Below, piece by piece: positions 1 through 8,411 of a stretch of 64,000 bases of DNA. Position 1 is the first letter of the stretch, and the number at the start of each line of letters is the position of its first letter. Location of the stretch: NCBI RefSeq assembly GCF_000365425.1, contig NZ_AQOV01000001.1, forward strand, positions 1,426,001 through 1,490,000. Direction: 5' to 3'. This stretch comes from Methylomonas sp. MK1 (GTDB lineage: Bacteria; Pseudomonadota; Gammaproteobacteria; Methylococcales; Methylomonadaceae). Under the pieces are notes generated by a model, which saw only the letters and a program-made list of their open reading frames with translations, did no database searches and was not told the origin of the DNA. The translations under genes were made by a program, and so were the position numbers.

Positions 1-2646
1 CAAATGGGCTTTAACGTGCCACCTGGCTTTGTCATCACCACGCAAACCTGCCTGACCTACCTGGAAAACAAGCAATTACCCAGCGATTTAATGGACGAAG
101 TTCGGCAGCAAATCGTCGACATCGAACGCCTGAGCGGTAAAGCCTTCGGCGGCGCCAACGATCCGCTACTGGTTTCGGTACGTTCCGGCTCGGCCATCTC
201 GATGCCGGGCATGATGGACACCATTCTAAACTTGGGCTTGAACAAGCAAACCCTGGCCGGTTTGATCGAAATGACCGATGACCCGCGCTTTGCCTACGAT
301 GCGTATCGGCGTTTCATTCAATTGTTCGGTAAGGTTGCGCTGGGCATCGAAGACGAGAAGTTCGATGTGCATTTCAACAACGTCAAACGCGCCGCCGGCA
401 TCAAAGCGGACGTGGCATTGACCGCCGACCAACTTCAGGAAATTAGCGAACTGTTCCTGACCGTTGTCCATGAAGAAACCGGCAGGCCGTTTCCGGAAGA
501 CGTTTACCAACAGCTGGAAATCGCCATTCGTGCGGTATTCAACTCCTGGCTGGGTAGACGCGCGGTGGATTACCGCCGTGAGTTTCACATCACACCGGAC
601 GTTGCCAACGGCACAGCGGTTAATATCGTCACGATGGTGTTCGGCAATATGGGCGACGACTGCGCCACCGGCGTTGGTTTTACCCGCAACCCCGGCACCG
701 GCATCAACGAGATGTACGGCGAATATTTGGTCAATGCGCAAGGCGAAGACGTGGTAGCCGGCATCCGCACGCCTAAGCCGGTGCAGGAAATGGCCAAGGA
801 AATGCCCGAGCAATACCGGCAACTGGTCGAGTTGCGGAATAAGCTGGAAGCGCATTATCACGAGGTACAGGACTACGAATACACCATCGAACGCGGCGTT
901 TTGTATTGCCTGCAAACCCGTAACGGCAAAATGAACGCGACTGCGATGGTAAAAACCTCCATCGATATGGTTTCGGAAGGCCTGATTACTAAGGAACAAG
1001 CGTTGCTGCGGATCAACCCCGACATGTTGGAACAATTGCTGCATCCGCAATTGGCTCCCAATCACGAAGTCAAAGCCATTGCCCAGGGCTTACCGGCATC
1101 ACCCGGCGCTGCCTGCGGCCATTGCGTATTCGACGCCGATACTGCCGTGCGTTTGGGCAAAACCGGCCAAGATTTGATCCTGCTCCGTGAGGAAACCAAG
1201 CCAGAAGACATTCATGGCTTTTTTGCCGCACAGGGTATCCTGACTAGCCGCGGCGGTAAAACTTCGCATGCAGCCGTGGTGGCCCGTGGCATGGGTAAAG
1301 CCTGCGTGGCTGGCGCCGAAGATATTAAAGTCGATGTGCGAGCCCGTTTAGCCATTGTTGGCGACATTCACATTAAAGAAGGCGATTTAATCACCATCGA
1401 CGGCAGCAACGGCAATATCTATTTGGGCCGCATTCCGACTATTCCACCCTCTTTCTCCGAGGAACTAAAAACCTTGCTGGGCTGGGCTGACAGCATTGCT
1501 CGCTTACGTGTGCATGCTAATGTCGATACGCCGGAAACCGCTAGATTGGCCGTCAGTTACGGTGCCAAAGGCGTGGGCTTGTGCCGTACCGAACGCATGT
1601 TCAACGCCGCCGACCGTTTACCCTTGGTGGTAGATATGATTCTGGCGCACAACACCGAAGAGCGCGAAGCCGCATTGGCCAAGCTGTTCCCGATTCAGCG
1701 CGACGACTTCCAGCAGTTGTTTGAAGCCATGTCGCCGCACCCGGTTACCGTGCGCCTGCTCGACCCGCCGATGCACGAGTTTTTGCCTAACGAACATCAA
1801 TTGATCGATGAGTTGGACGCGCTGAAACATTATCTGACCATCGTTAAAGGCCAGCGCGTTACGCTGGATACGTTGGCGCATCCAGCGGAAATGCCGGCGC
1901 CGTTCAATATGCTTAACGAAGACGTGATTTTGGAAGCGATCAGCAAAAAACAAATGATGCTGGACAAAGTGCTGGAGCTGTACGAAGTCAACCCGATGCT
2001 GGGTCATCGCGGCGTCAGGCTGGGCATGAGCTATCCGGAAATCTACAAAATGCAGATCCGCTCGATTTTGGAAGCGGCGGCACTTTGTGTCAAACAGAAG
2101 GTTCCGGTCGAGCCGGAAATCATGGTGCCGCAAGTGATCACCGCACAGGAATTGAAAACCGTGAAAACCTACGTTGACGAAATTCAAGCCGAAGTGGAAG
2201 CGCAATACAAACTCAAGCTCAACTTCAAATTCGGCACGATGATTGAAACAGTGCGGGCTTGTACCCGTGCCGACCGTCTGGCAGTGACAGCAGCCTTCTT
2301 CTCCTTCGGTACCAACGATTTAACCCAGGCCACCTTCTCGTTCTCGCGCGAAGATGCCGAAAACAAATTCCTCCCGCTGTACGAAGAATCCGGATTGCTG
2401 GAAGACAATCCGTTCGAAACCTTGGACGTCGAGGGTTTGGGCAAACTGATGAAAATGGCCGTGGAACTGGGTCGTCAGCAACGGCCGGATTTGAAAATCG
2501 GCATTTGCGGCGAGCACGGCGGGCATCCGCGCTCTATTCGTTTCGTGCATGATCTGGGCTTGAACTATGTATCGTGTTCGGCGCCGCGGATTCCGGTCGC
2601 TCGCTTGGCGGCCGCCCACGCCAAACTATTGGAAAAACATTCGTAA
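1..2646 (+). CDS. ppdK: Pyruvate, phosphate dikinase (5' truncated by window)
   Basis: Interconverts pyruvate + ATP + Pi and phosphoenolpyruvate + AMP + PPi in the cytosol, working at the glycolysis/gluconeogenesis branch. The open frame runs in from base 1, and the visible part begins at the conserved N-terminal VPPGF stretch, so roughly 25-30 residues are missing. An ATP-grasp N-domain is followed by the swivelling phosphohistidine domain (TSRGGKTSHAAVVARG, His codon at 1267-1269). The TIM-barrel PEP/pyruvate domain follows, with GLCRTERMF, SFGTNDLTQ and the catalytic Cys in GICGEHGGHP near the end. All catalytic residues look intact. In RuMP-cycle methylotrophs a PPi-linked PPDK is a known part of carbon metabolism; that link is inference here. 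Confidence 0.97.
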   Translation, partial: QMGFNVPPGFVITTQTCLTYLENKQLPSDLMDEVRQQIVDIERLSGKAFGGANDPLLVSVRSGSAISMPGMMDTILNLGLNKQTLAGLIEMTDDPRFAYDAYRRFIQLFGKVALGIEDEKFDVHFNNVKRAAGIKADVALTADQLQEISELFLTVVHEETGRPFPEDVYQQLEIAIRAVFNSWLGRRAVDYRREFHITPDVANGTAVNIVTMVFGNMGDDCATGVGFTRNPGTGINEMYGEYLVNAQGEDVVAGIRTPKPVQEMAKEMPEQYRQLVELRNKLEAHYHEVQDYEYTIERGVLYCLQTRNGKMNATAMVKTSIDMVSEGLITKEQALLRINPDMLEQLLHPQLAPNHEVKAIAQGLPASPGAACGHCVFDADTAVRLGKTGQDLILLREETKPEDIHGFFAAQGILTSRGGKTSHAAVVARGMGKACVAGAEDIKVDVRARLAIVGDIHIKEGDLITIDGSNGNIYLGRIPTIPPSFSEELKTLLGWADSIARLRVHANVDTPETARLAVSYGAKGVGLCRTERMFNAADRLPLVVDMILAHNTEEREAALAKLFPIQRDDFQQLFEAMSPHPVTVRLLDPPMHEFLPNEHQLIDELDALKHYLTIVKGQRVTLDTLAHPAEMPAPFNMLNEDVILEAISKKQMMLDKVLELYEVNPMLGHRGVRLGMSYPEIYKMQIRSILEAAALCVKQKVPVEPEIMVPQVITAQELKTVKTYVDEIQAEVEAQYKLKLNFKFGTMIETVRACTRADRLAVTAAFFSFGTNDLTQATFSFSREDAENKFLPLYEESGLLEDNPFETLDVEGLGKLMKMAVELGRQQRPDLKIGICGEHGGHPRSIRFVHDLGLNYVSCSAPRIPVARLAAAHAKLLEKHS

Positions 2647-2688
2647 ATACACCGCATGGCAAGGGCCGGTTAACCCCGGCCCATCAGT

Positions 2689-3924
2689 TCAAATTCGGCC
2701 TTTTCCAACCCGGTTTCTACCGGTGGCCTTGGCATCGTAAAGTGCCTGATCCGCCGCATGCAGCAAACTTTCGAAAGACAGGTCGTCACCCGGTACGATA
2801 CTGGCAACGCCAAGACTGATAGTCACAAATTCGGAAACTTTAGAAGCCGGATGCGGTAAACGCATATTCTCGACAGCTTTACGCAGAATTTCGGCCAACA
2901 CCATGATTTGCTCGGCATCACAGGCCGCGACCACACAAAACTCTTCGCCGCCGTAACGGGCAATCAAATCGCCCGGCCTTCTAAAGAAACGCTTCAAGGT
3001 TCTGGCCACTTGCCGCAAACAATGATCGCCTTCGATATGCCCTAGATTGTCGTTGTATAGCTTAAAGAAATCGATGTCTATCATGATCATCGAGATGGGA
3101 TATTTATGCCGCAAGGCCCGCTTCCATTCCCTTTTTACAAAGGCATCGTAGTAACGACGATTTGGAAGCAGAGTCAGGGAATCCAGATAAGCCAGTTGCA
3201 TACGGCTTTTGGCTTTATCCAGGCGCTGGCTTAGTCTGGCTTGCGCCAAATATGACAGCAGCAATACGATCAATCCGACGAACACCACAATCGCATGAGT
3301 GATGGTCAGATGCTCCAGGCGCTCGTTCACAAAGGCATCGATACTGGCGCTGGGAATACTGACACTAATGCCGCCGCGAATATCCCCCTCTCTGTAGCCT
3401 TGCCGCTGATGGCAAACGAGGCAACTCTGATCGACATGAAGCGGCGCCATATAACGATAAAAAGATTGCCCGTTGATAGTACCGATACTACTCACGCTTT
3501 TTTGACCTTGTTGAAAGGCCAACAACGCTTCAGACTCCCATTGGTCCGGCCGATTTTCCGGGCGAATCGGATTAAAACCGGTGATGTGAAAGGCAATGCC
3601 CGAGTCGTCGCTCATTTCAGCGAGTTGCCGAGTCATATAGGCAGGATTGATCAAAGTAAGCCGTTTACCATCCGTGGTTTCGACATCCCGGTACGGAACA
3701 TCCAGGTAAGGATTGGGCTGAGTAGTTTCAGTAATAGGAACATAAACGCCACCGTGTAACGCATTCCATTTTCTGATCAGCACGATGTGATCGAAAAACA
3801 TCTCGGCCTGCCGCGTGGCAATTTTTTGCGCGTACTGTTTGGTGTCCGTTACTTGCTGGTAAAGGTTCAGGCTAATCAACAAAATCCATAGCACTGCATA
3901 AACCAGGAATGTAATCCTTCTCAT
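2689..3924 (-). CDS. Membrane diguanylate cyclase with heme-binding Tll0287-like (DUF3365) sensor
   Basis: 411 aa. Predicted to make cyclic di-GMP in response to a periplasmic heme signal. TM1 lies at about 4-22. A periplasmic Tll0287-like/DUF3365 domain (about 30-205) carries a c-type heme motif, SCLVCH, at 167-172. TM2 is at about 209-228, and a GGDEF domain follows with the active-site GGEEF at 325-329. An inhibitory I-site RPGD (RxxD) sits just upstream of it, so product inhibition is expected. There is no EAL domain. It converges with ppdK and diverges from the zur-like gene. The domain reading comes from motifs. The ligand (redox, NO or O2) cannot be told from sequence. Confidence 0.9.
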   Translation of the reverse strand: MRRITFLVYAVLWILLISLNLYQQVTDTKQYAQKIATRQAEMFFDHIVLIRKWNALHGGVYVPITETTQPNPYLDVPYRDVETTDGKRLTLINPAYMTRQLAEMSDDSGIAFHITGFNPIRPENRPDQWESEALLAFQQGQKSVSSIGTINGQSFYRYMAPLHVDQSCLVCHQRQGYREGDIRGGISVSIPSASIDAFVNERLEHLTITHAIVVFVGLIVLLLSYLAQARLSQRLDKAKSRMQLAYLDSLTLLPNRRYYDAFVKREWKRALRHKYPISMIMIDIDFFKLYNDNLGHIEGDHCLRQVARTLKRFFRRPGDLIARYGGEEFCVVAACDAEQIMVLAEILRKAVENMRLPHPASKVSEFVTISLGVASIVPGDDLSFESLLHAADQALYDAKATGRNRVGKGRI

Positions 3925-4104
3925 TTATTGCCATTGCCTCAAAAATACTTATAGCCGCTTCGCAAAAGTCTGCCAAGAAACCGCCAAACAACCATACTAT
4001 GGCGCTCAACCGCGCGCCTTAAAATTACACAAACTCTATTTGGTAATCCGATTTGAAATGGGTTGTTTATGCTGGCACTATAACTTACCGCGTCCACAAA
4101 ATGA

Positions 4105-4641
4105 ATGAACCTAATCACCCTTTGTAAAATGACCGACAAAGCAATCTTCCCGGCACCCGAGCATGACCATAACGTATGCATCCACAAGGCGATAAGTGTA
4201 GCCGAACAACTTTGCTTAACACGCGGCGTGCAACTGACCCCCATCCGCCATAAGATTTTGGAGCTGATCTGGAACAGTCATAAGGCGGTTAAAGCATACG
4301 ACTTGCTGGATCAAATCAGGCCGGTAAACGATGCCGCAAAACCCTCGACTGTCTACAGGGCTTTGGACTTTCTGTTGGAACAAGGCCTGATTCATCGGGT
4401 GGAGAGTTTAAATGCGTTCGTCGGCTGTCATTGCTCCGGCACCCAACACGATCAACTATTGTTAATCTGCACCGCGTGCCATACGGTGCAGGAACGCGCC
4501 GCACCTTCAGTACTCAGCGCGCTGTCCAAAGAACTTGGCGACGCCGGCTTCGTACCGCAACGTAAAACCATCGAAATTCATGGCTTATGCAAAACCTGCA
4601 ACCCCACCAAAAATACTGAGGAAGAACAGGCTATTCAATAA
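4105..4641 (+). CDS. zur: Fur-family metalloregulator, Zur-like
   Basis: 178 aa. A winged-helix DNA-binding domain (about 30-95, LTPIRHKILELI and STVYRALDFLLEQGLIHRV) is followed by a dimerisation/metal domain. The C-X2-C pairs ICTACH and LCKTC are the structural zinc site typical of Fur/Zur proteins, and the HCSGTQHDQLLLIC stretch is Zur-like. It probably represses zinc uptake genes when zinc is replete. An internal ATG at 4129 (MTDKAIF) is an equally good start, since neither ATG has a convincing ribosome site. Nearest neighbours are unrelated. Assignment to Zur rather than Fur or PerR rests on the overall motif pattern. Confidence 0.85.
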   Translation: MNLITLCKMTDKAIFPAPEHDHNVCIHKAISVAEQLCLTRGVQLTPIRHKILELIWNSHKAVKAYDLLDQIRPVNDAAKPSTVYRALDFLLEQGLIHRVESLNAFVGCHCSGTQHDQLLLICTACHTVQERAAPSVLSALSKELGDAGFVPQRKTIEIHGLCKTCNPTKNTEEEQAIQ

Positions 4642-4652
4642 CCCGACAAATA

Positions 4653-4693
4653 TTGACCTAGATCAACGCTTGTCCGGCAGAAAACTTTATATT
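4653..4693 (+). promoter_or_regulatory. FNR/ANR-type box with downstream -10 (class II layout)
   Basis: The palindrome TTGACCTAGATCAA (4653-4666) differs by one base from the FNR consensus TTGATnnnnATCAA. A -10-like TATATT lies at 4688-4693. With a start near 4700 the box is centred at about -41, the position used by FNR-class activators at class II promoters. There is no good -35, as expected for an activator-dependent promoter. Confidence 0.5.
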
Positions 4694-4699
4694 AAGCCC

Positions 4700-4784
4700 A
4701 TGTCACGCGTTTTCCTACCGTCGACATGATCCTCTTGAAAGATAGATGCTTCGGCGGGCGAGTTCTCTCTCCCGCCTTTTTTTT
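4700..4784 (+). ncRNA. Candidate FNR-controlled small RNA (orphan transcription unit)
   Basis: A promoter-like FNR box and -10 upstream, and a rho-independent terminator at 4753-4784, define a transcript of about 85 nt with no credible coding sequence. The terminator loop is pyrimidine-rich (TTCTCTCT) and could pair with purine-rich ribosome sites. The layout resembles the E. coli FNR-activated sRNA FnrS in logic, not in sequence. This is inference from spacing and motifs. It could instead be a short leader or terminated zur-region transcript. Confidence 0.4.
4753..4784 (+). terminator. Rho-independent terminator
   Basis: GGCGGG (4753-4758) pairs with CCCGCC (4771-4776), with possible inner GAG/CTC pairing, followed by eight T residues at 4777-4784. 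It lies between the zur-like gene and the ligase operon. Confidence 0.85.
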
Positions 4785-4798
4785 GCGATATTATCCTC

Positions 4799-4804
4799 TA
4801 TAAT
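4799..4804 (+). promoter_or_regulatory. Possible -10 of the ligase-thiamine operon
   Basis: A perfect TATAAT directly after the terminator, about 30 nt before the ligase ATG. No good -35 is visible because the T-run of the terminator occupies that position. Confidence 0.35.
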
Positions 4805-4834
4805 CGCCGCCCTACCCGACACATCTATCCCCGC

Positions 4835-6790
4835 ATGCTTACCGACAGTCAAAAAGCCATTCTTTTGCAAACCACATTAGATCCTAACGATATTGGTGAG
4901 CAACGTTTTTGCGAATTGTGCGAACAAGCGGATCTACTGAATACCGTCACGGACAACGAATTAGTCGCATTCCTGGAAATTGCCAACGCTTTGTATCGCG
5001 GCGGCGAACCGATTATCACCGATACCGATTACGATTTTGTGTATTTGGCTGAACTGAAAAAACGTCAGCCCGAGCATCCGCTGCTGCACACGGTCGAGCC
5101 AGAACCGGCATTCGCCGGCAAAACCGTCGATCTGCCGACCATCATGCTCTCCACCGACAAAGCTTATAGCCGCGACGAGGTGGAACGCTGGGCCGGCCGC
5201 ATCGAAAAGGCGGCGTTGGAACTGGATAAAAACTTTGCCGAACTGATTTTTAAAGTCACCCCCAAACTCGATGGCTATGCGGCCTACGACGACGGCCAGA
5301 TGCTGTATACCCGTGGTGACGGCCGCAAAGGCACCGACATTACCCGCGTATTCGAGCGCGGCTTGCAAGTCGCTAACCAAGGCCAACGCGGCCTGGGCGC
5401 CGGCGAAATCGTCGTCAGCCGCAGTTATTTCGACGCCAATCTGGCCGAGTTTTTCGACAATGCCCGTAACTTCCAGGCCAGCGTCATCAAGGAAAAGGAA
5501 CTTGACGAGCACGCCGAACGCGCCATCGCCGATCATGCGGCGGTGTTTTATCCGTTTGCGATCCTGCCCTGCTGGAACGGCGTCTGGCAGGATCTGATCG
5601 ACAACTTCGAAACCATCGTCAAAGACATCTGGCATAAGCTGGATTACGACGTCGACGGCGTGATTCTGGAAATCGTCGACGAGCAGCTCAAACAAGCGAT
5701 GGGCGCCACCCGCCACCATCACCGCTGGCAACTGGCTTACAAAGAAAATCTGGAAACCGCCGAAGTCAACGTCATTGGCGTCACCCCGCAAACCTCGCGC
5801 TCCGGCCGTATCACCCCGGTCGCCGAGTTGGAACCGGTGCGCCTTAGCGGCGCCATGCTTTCCAGAGCTACCGCCCATCATTACAAAATGGTGCTGGATA
5901 AAGGCATCGGCCCCGGTGCGCTGATCCGCTTGGCTCGCTCAGGGGAAGTGATACCCAAAATCGAAGAAGTTCTGCGTCCCGCCAAGCCGGAATTACCCAG
6001 CGTTTGCCCCAGCTGCGGCCACGAACTGATTTGGGATAACGACTATCTGATCTGCCCCAACAACCTGGAATGCCCCGCGCAAATCAGCAATAGCATGGAA
6101 CATTTCTTTCGGGTGCTGAAAAACAACGACGGCTTCGGGGCTGCGACCATCAAGAAGCTTTACGAAAACGAAATCCGAAGCGTCGACAAAATCTACGCCT
6201 TAACCGCCGCAGAATTCGAAAGCATGGGCTTTGGTCCCAAGCAATCACAAAACCTAGTTGATCAATTAGTCCGTAGCCGCAATGAAGCCATAGAAGACTG
6301 GCGCTTCCTATCCGCATTCGGCGTGTTTCGGATGGGCTTGGGCAACTGCGAACGGCTGTTGGCGCATTACAACTTGGCGGAGATTTTCAATCTAAGCGAA
6401 GCCGACATCGTCGCTATCGAAGGTTTCGCGGAAAAAACCGCAGCGGTCATCACGGAAGGCTTTGCCAAGATCAAACCCTTGTTCGACAGCCTGATGTCAC
6501 TGGGTTTTAATCTCACCCCGACGCAAAACCAGGCTACCGACAACGCCCATCCGCTAGCCGGCAAAACCTTAGTGTTCACCGGCACCCTGCACACAGGCAG
6601 CCGCGACGACTTGAGCAAACAAGCCAAAGCCAAAGGTGCTAAGGTCGGTAGTTCGGTCTCGGCAAAAACCGACTATTTGGTAGCCGGCGACAATGTGGGC
6701 GCCAACAAAACCAACGCCGCTCGCGAAAAAGGCGTCAGTGTGATTACCGAGCAGGAATTTCTAAAATTACTGGAAGGAGCAGACGCATGA
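4835..6790 (+). CDS. NAD-dependent DNA ligase, divergent LigA-type
   Basis: 651 aa. Seals nicks in duplex DNA using NAD+. All the LigA modules are present. Domain Ia is at about 45-75, and the adenylation domain has the nucleotidyl lysine K144 in TPKLDGYAA. TRGDGRKGTD, DGVILEI and WQLAYK are the further nucleotidyltransferase motifs. An OB fold (RSGEVIPKIEEV) precedes a four-Cys zinc finger (CPSCG...CPNNLECPAQ), HhH repeats and a C-terminal BRCT (about 562-651). The sequence is clearly off the usual LigA type, for example KLDGYAA for KLDGLAI, STDKAYS for SLDNTYS and a changed HhH region. It is the first gene of an operon with thiD (ATGA overlap). It may be a second, specialised ligase beside a housekeeping LigA elsewhere. 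That paralogy is inference. Confidence 0.88.
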   Translation: MLTDSQKAILLQTTLDPNDIGEQRFCELCEQADLLNTVTDNELVAFLEIANALYRGGEPIITDTDYDFVYLAELKKRQPEHPLLHTVEPEPAFAGKTVDLPTIMLSTDKAYSRDEVERWAGRIEKAALELDKNFAELIFKVTPKLDGYAAYDDGQMLYTRGDGRKGTDITRVFERGLQVANQGQRGLGAGEIVVSRSYFDANLAEFFDNARNFQASVIKEKELDEHAERAIADHAAVFYPFAILPCWNGVWQDLIDNFETIVKDIWHKLDYDVDGVILEIVDEQLKQAMGATRHHHRWQLAYKENLETAEVNVIGVTPQTSRSGRITPVAELEPVRLSGAMLSRATAHHYKMVLDKGIGPGALIRLARSGEVIPKIEEVLRPAKPELPSVCPSCGHELIWDNDYLICPNNLECPAQISNSMEHFFRVLKNNDGFGAATIKKLYENEIRSVDKIYALTAAEFESMGFGPKQSQNLVDQLVRSRNEAIEDWRFLSAFGVFRMGLGNCERLLAHYNLAEIFNLSEADIVAIEGFAEKTAAVITEGFAKIKPLFDSLMSLGFNLTPTQNQATDNAHPLAGKTLVFTGTLHTGSRDDLSKQAKAKGAKVGSSVSAKTDYLVAGDNVGANKTNAAREKGVSVITEQEFLKLLEGADA

Positions 6791-7572
6791 GCCGCAACCG
6801 CCCAGTGGTACTGTGTTTTTCCGGCCACGATCCTAGCGGGGGGGCCGGCGTGCAAGCCGATATCGAAGCCATCATCGGCCATCAATGTCACGCAACGAGC
6901 ATCATCACCGCCTTAACCGAACAAGACAGCCGCAACGTCAAGAAGCTGATTCCACAACAGCCTGCGGACATTATCAATCAGGCCCAAACGCTGTTATCTG
7001 ACTTTAAAGTCAGTGCATTCAAAATAGGTCTGATCGGCGACAAAAGCGTAGCCGAAGCGATTACGCAGATTTTGCGGCAACACCCAGCCATCCCGGTCGT
7101 ACTGGACCCGGTGCTGACGGCAGGTGGTGGTACGGAATTGGCCAGCCAGCAATTGATTGACATCATCGTAGAGCAACTACTGCCGTTGACCACCTTATTA
7201 ACCCCCAACAGCGAAGAAGCTCGCCGCCTATCCGGGCAAGACGATCTAGGCGACTGCGGCCGTGTATTGCAAGGTAAGGGGGCCGAATACGTGCTGATCA
7301 CTGGCACGCACGAAAGCTCGGAGCTGGTGCATAACCGCTTGTACATGCCAGAAAATCTTCAAGAAACCTTCAACTGGGAGCGCTTACCACACAGCTATCA
7401 CGGCTCGGGTTGCACACTGGCCAGCGCCAGCGCCGCGCTGCTGGCTCAAGGCCTGGATGTGTTTACTGCCGTTAGCGAAGCCCAGGAATTCACTTGGCAA
7501 TCGTTGGCCGCAGCCTACCGACCGGGTCAAGGCCAATACAATCCTGATCGCTTATTTTGGGTAGAAGGATGA
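6787..7572 (+). CDS. thiD: Hydroxymethylpyrimidine/phosphomethylpyrimidine kinase
   Basis: 261 aa ribokinase-like fold. Phosphorylates HMP and HMP-P to give the pyrimidine half of thiamine. The N-terminal SGHDPSGGAGVQADI motif is diagnostic of ThiD. AFKIGLIGD, VVLDPVLTAGGGTEL, LLTPNSEEARRL and the anion-hole GSGCTLASASAALLAQG complete the family pattern. The start ATG overlaps the ligase stop as ATGA and the end overlaps the thiE region, so the genes are translationally coupled. No TPP riboswitch is seen before the operon. Confidence 0.95.
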   Translation: MSRNRPVVLCFSGHDPSGGAGVQADIEAIIGHQCHATSIITALTEQDSRNVKKLIPQQPADIINQAQTLLSDFKVSAFKIGLIGDKSVAEAITQILRQHPAIPVVLDPVLTAGGGTELASQQLIDIIVEQLLPLTTLLTPNSEEARRLSGQDDLGDCGRVLQGKGAEYVLITGTHESSELVHNRLYMPENLQETFNWERLPHSYHGSGCTLASASAALLAQGLDVFTAVSEAQEFTWQSLAAAYRPGQGQYNPDRLFWVEG

Positions 7573-7574
7573 AA

Positions 7575-8195
7575 ATGCCCCGCCGTGGTCTGTACGCCAT
7601 CACCCAGCCCGAAAACAGAACGATCAACCAAGTGGTAAAAGACGTGGAAGCAGCCTTGCGCGGAGGCGCAAGCGTGATTCAATACCGCGATAAAAATCCG
7701 GTGGATGCAAAGCAACTTGCGGGTCAATTATTGACAATATGTCGCACCTACCATGTTCCCCTGTTAATCAATGACAGCATCGAGCTGGCATTGGCAGTTG
7801 GTGCGGACGGTGTGCATCTGGGCCGCAACGACGGCGAAGTTGCCGAAGCACGACGCTTGCTTGGACCCAATGCGATCATCGGCGTATCCTGTTACAACGA
7901 TGTGGAAAAAGCGCTGAGTGTCGCGCAGGCCGGCGCGGATTACGTGGCATTTGGCCGCTTCTTCCCGTCCGGATCGAAACCTCTGGCTGCACCCGCCGAG
8001 ATTGTCAGTCTGCAACGCGCCAAACAATCGATAGGTGTGCCCATAGTCGCTATCGGCGGGATTCTGCCGGAAAACGGTGGACAGCTATTGGCCGCTGGCG
8101 CAGACTTATTAGCGGTGATAGGCGGCATATTCGATCATGAACCGGAAAGCGCCGCGCGCGCCTACCAAGCCTTATTCAACCATCAACCGGAGTAA
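7575..8195 (+). CDS. thiE: Thiamine-phosphate synthase
   Basis: 206 aa TIM barrel. Joins HMP-PP and thiazole phosphate to thiamine phosphate. The family motifs [57 protein letters not shown] and PIVAIGGI are all present. I choose ATG 7575 because AGAAGG (7563-7568) sits 6 nt before it; the ATG at 7569, overlapping the thiD stop, would have no room for that site. It follows thiD and precedes dodecin by 5 nt. Confidence 0.94.
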   Translation: MPRRGLYAITQPENRTINQVVKDVEAALRGGASVIQYRDKNPVDAKQLAGQLLTICRTYHVPLLINDSIELALAVGADGVHLGRNDGEVAEARRLLGPNAIIGVSCYNDVEKALSVAQAGADYVAFGRFFPSGSKPLAAPAEIVSLQRAKQSIGVPIVAIGGILPENGGQLLAAGADLLAVIGGIFDHEPESAARAYQALFNHQPE

Positions 8196-8200
8196 ACCGC

Positions 8201-8410
8201 ATGCCAGAACATGTCTATCAAAAAATCGAACTAACCGGCTCATCCAGCCTAGGCATCCAGCAAGCCATCGAGAACGCCGTCGCCAAAGCCGGCGAGACTA
8301 TCCAGAATATGCGTTGGTTTGAAGTGGTAGAAACCCGCGGTCATATCGACAATGGCAAAGTAGCGCATTGGCAGGTGACCATTAAAGTGGGTTACACGCT
8401 GCCGCATTAG
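8201..8410 (+). CDS. Dodecin, flavin-storage protein
   Basis: 69 aa. Dodecins form hollow dodecamers that bind flavin dimers and CoA, buffering free flavin. The sequence fits the family in length and pattern: [25 protein letters not shown], then [11 protein letters not shown] with the flavin-stacking Trp, and [12 protein letters not shown] at the end. Last gene of the ligase-thiD-thiE operon. The shared operon with a cofactor pathway is suggestive, but functional linkage is not shown. Confidence 0.93.
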   Translation: MPEHVYQKIELTGSSSLGIQQAIENAVAKAGETIQNMRWFEVVETRGHIDNGKVAHWQVTIKVGYTLPH

Positions 8411-8411
8411 A

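Noticed and set aside
226..1065. Long minus-strand open frame (279 codons) inside ppdK
   Set aside because: Antisense shadow of a well-conserved coding frame; composition is His/Val/Gln-rich in the way such shadows are, and no family motif is seen.
1618..2205. 195-codon minus-strand frame in ppdK
   Set aside because: Shadow frame rich in His/Phe/Arg, mirroring the real gene on the plus strand.
4020..4104. Zur box upstream of the zur-like gene
   Set aside because: A TATAAC stretch is present but no matching palindrome of the Zur type, so autoregulation cannot be claimed.
6650..6800. TPP riboswitch for thiD-thiE
   Set aside because: thiD overlaps the ligase gene by 4 nt, leaving no leader, and no THI-box sequence is seen before the operon.
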